From: Hymenolepis diminuta
Lineage: Eukaryota > Platyhelminthes > Cestoda > Cyclophyllidea > Hymenolepididae
Reading direction: 5' to 3'
NCBI GenBank assembly: GCA_900708905.1
Contig: CAADRB010000086.1
Coordinates: 54,771-118,770, forward strand
DNA: 64,000 bases
Shown piece after piece: positions 62,601-64,000 of the stretch (position 1 is its first letter; every line of letters starts with the position of its first letter). Position numbers and translations under genes: made by a program. The notes beneath the pieces were generated by a model. The model was not told where the DNA came from, ran no database searches, and saw nothing but the letters and a program-made list of their open reading frames with translations.

Positions 62601-64000
62601 TACATTTTGTTACTGCAACAATACTCACACTTATAAAGACTCCAACAGTACAAAAATACAGACCTTTTAAAACAATAAGTTCATTTACCTAGAGATCGTT
62701 TAAAAGTACGATTTCGACAAAAGAAAATTCTGGAAAGTAAAAGTGAAGTATTTGCATATATTGAGAATTATTATTATTTGGAAATTCTAATTTGGAAGAA
62801 ATAAATGACGTCGAATAACAGAGAGTTTAAAAAATGATAAAGGGGAAGAAATCAAAAGGACACAGAGAGCAGGTTCAAGTAATCTAACAGTCTCACTTCT
62901 ATATATTTTTATATACGGTTTTACATTATTTACTAAAAGGGCACTCCACTTTCTAAAGTTCATGTTTCATTAATCGTCTCCTGGATTTCAGCAGGTATTT
63001 GTCAGCGATACTCAGTACTTAGTGACAGGTATATTTTAATCAAGAAGAGTTGGTCTTTCTTTCTAAATTCCCTTTTACCATCTAGCGATTGAAAAGGTAA
63101 TTCATTTTTCAATGAAATTTCGCAATCTACAATTACAACAAAGCAGAGATGAGATAACCACAAATTTTAACAAAGGGGAGCTGTATAAGCTGCGTTTACT
63201 CAAGGTAAACTCCTAATTTTAATGATTATAGTTCGGTGATAACCTTACAAACATTTTTAGTGTTCATTGTTTGATTCTAATTTCTTCTGCAGTTCTGGCA
63301 TATGAAGAGTTAGTTCTAGAGGTTGAGATCGTAAAAAAATGCATTATTTTGTCTTCATTTGGCTCTTTGCAGAATCATTTATAACACAGTTTACTGCTTG
63401 TAAACTTACTCTAATAAGTAAGTATTAGATGAATGATTCCATCGTCAATTTCCTCTATACAACCTTAACTCCCCCGATATCTTTTTAATTACACTGGCAA
63501 TCAAGAAGACAGCTACGATGAAATATGGACAGCTTTACTATCCTGAGCGTGAGAGGAGGAAAAAAGTGACGTAAAAATTTTTCGCCATCTTTAAAGCTAG
63601 AAATTGCTGTTTATAGGCAAAATACATTGAAAGCAGATCAGAGTGTTACATTATTGTTACACATTAGAAAATAATATTTTTCCCAAAATAATTCTCATAT
63701 GTAAGAATATTTATTTTCCACCTTTTAATTCCCTTTTAGTCGAAAGTATTTATTTATAGAGAAGAGCAGATTACAACAATTATCAAATGCGCTGGGTTTG
63801 TTGTTTAAACTGATTTCACTTAAATCCATGAAAATGTCACTGAAATGTAATATTATTACCTCCCTATAAATAGCACACAACGTAAATGGCATCCAAGTCA
63901 GCTTACTGCAGCTATGTTCATAAAATAGACTATATATTTGTTTTATTTAATTTAATATTTTTCTTGGTTAATTATTTAATCAATGTAGTGTGCAGTCAGC
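62601..64000. other. Right end of window, no gene seen
   Basis: AT-rich DNA with only short random open frames and A/T runs. Confidence 0.45.

Overview
This is an AT-rich animal nuclear DNA window, roughly two-thirds A+T by eye. It contains spliced genes with GT-AG introns, mariner-type transposon relics, tRNA-derived SINE-like pieces and two assembly gaps. The protein divergence, the mix of about 80 bp and multi-kilobase introns, and the transposon type suggest a protostome invertebrate, plausibly a parasitic flatworm. The organism cannot be fixed from the window alone.

Left part (1-20.4 kb): two intron-less, minus-strand genes, each with a TATA box 55-65 bp before the ATG and an N-terminal signal peptide. 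The first (3857-4567) encodes a 236-residue secreted protein that is almost entirely Asp/Glu, built from four imperfect modules and lacking cysteine after the signal peptide. The second (18492-20293) encodes a secreted Lys/Glu-rich protein with tandem repeats of about 45 residues. A 698 bp run of N lies inside its repeats, and the same sequence flanks the gap on both sides, so the array is probably collapsed. No function can be assigned to either protein.

Middle (20.4-33.6 kb): no gene recognised. It holds one of four defective mariner-like elements (7.9, 29.8, 39.8 and 49.2 kb). The 7.9 and 29.8 kb copies are inverted relative to each other and share a 445 bp block that is identical base for base, while sequence on both sides of the block differs by roughly 10-25%. 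This suggests gene conversion or an assembly chimera.

Right part (33.7-59.3 kb): one large minus-strand gene for a KAT6-type (MOZ/MORF/enok) MYST histone acetyltransferase. I reconstructed it as 15 coding exons with consistent phase at every junction, for a total of 1617 codons plus stop. Order: winged-helix-like N terminus, double PHD finger, basic linkers, MYST catalytic domain with C2HC zinc finger, Ser/Pro region with an AT-hook, and a Pro/Gln/Met-rich C terminus. The catalytic Lys, Cys and Glu are present, but one glycine of the acetyl-CoA-binding motif is alanine. The first exon (13 nt) is tentative. Its introns hold two mariner relics and several SINE-like pieces.

A previously unlabelled dispersed repeat of about 300 bp occurs three times (1.0, 42.1 and 62.3 kb). 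The last 4.7 kb (59.3-64 kb) contains no gene that I can support.
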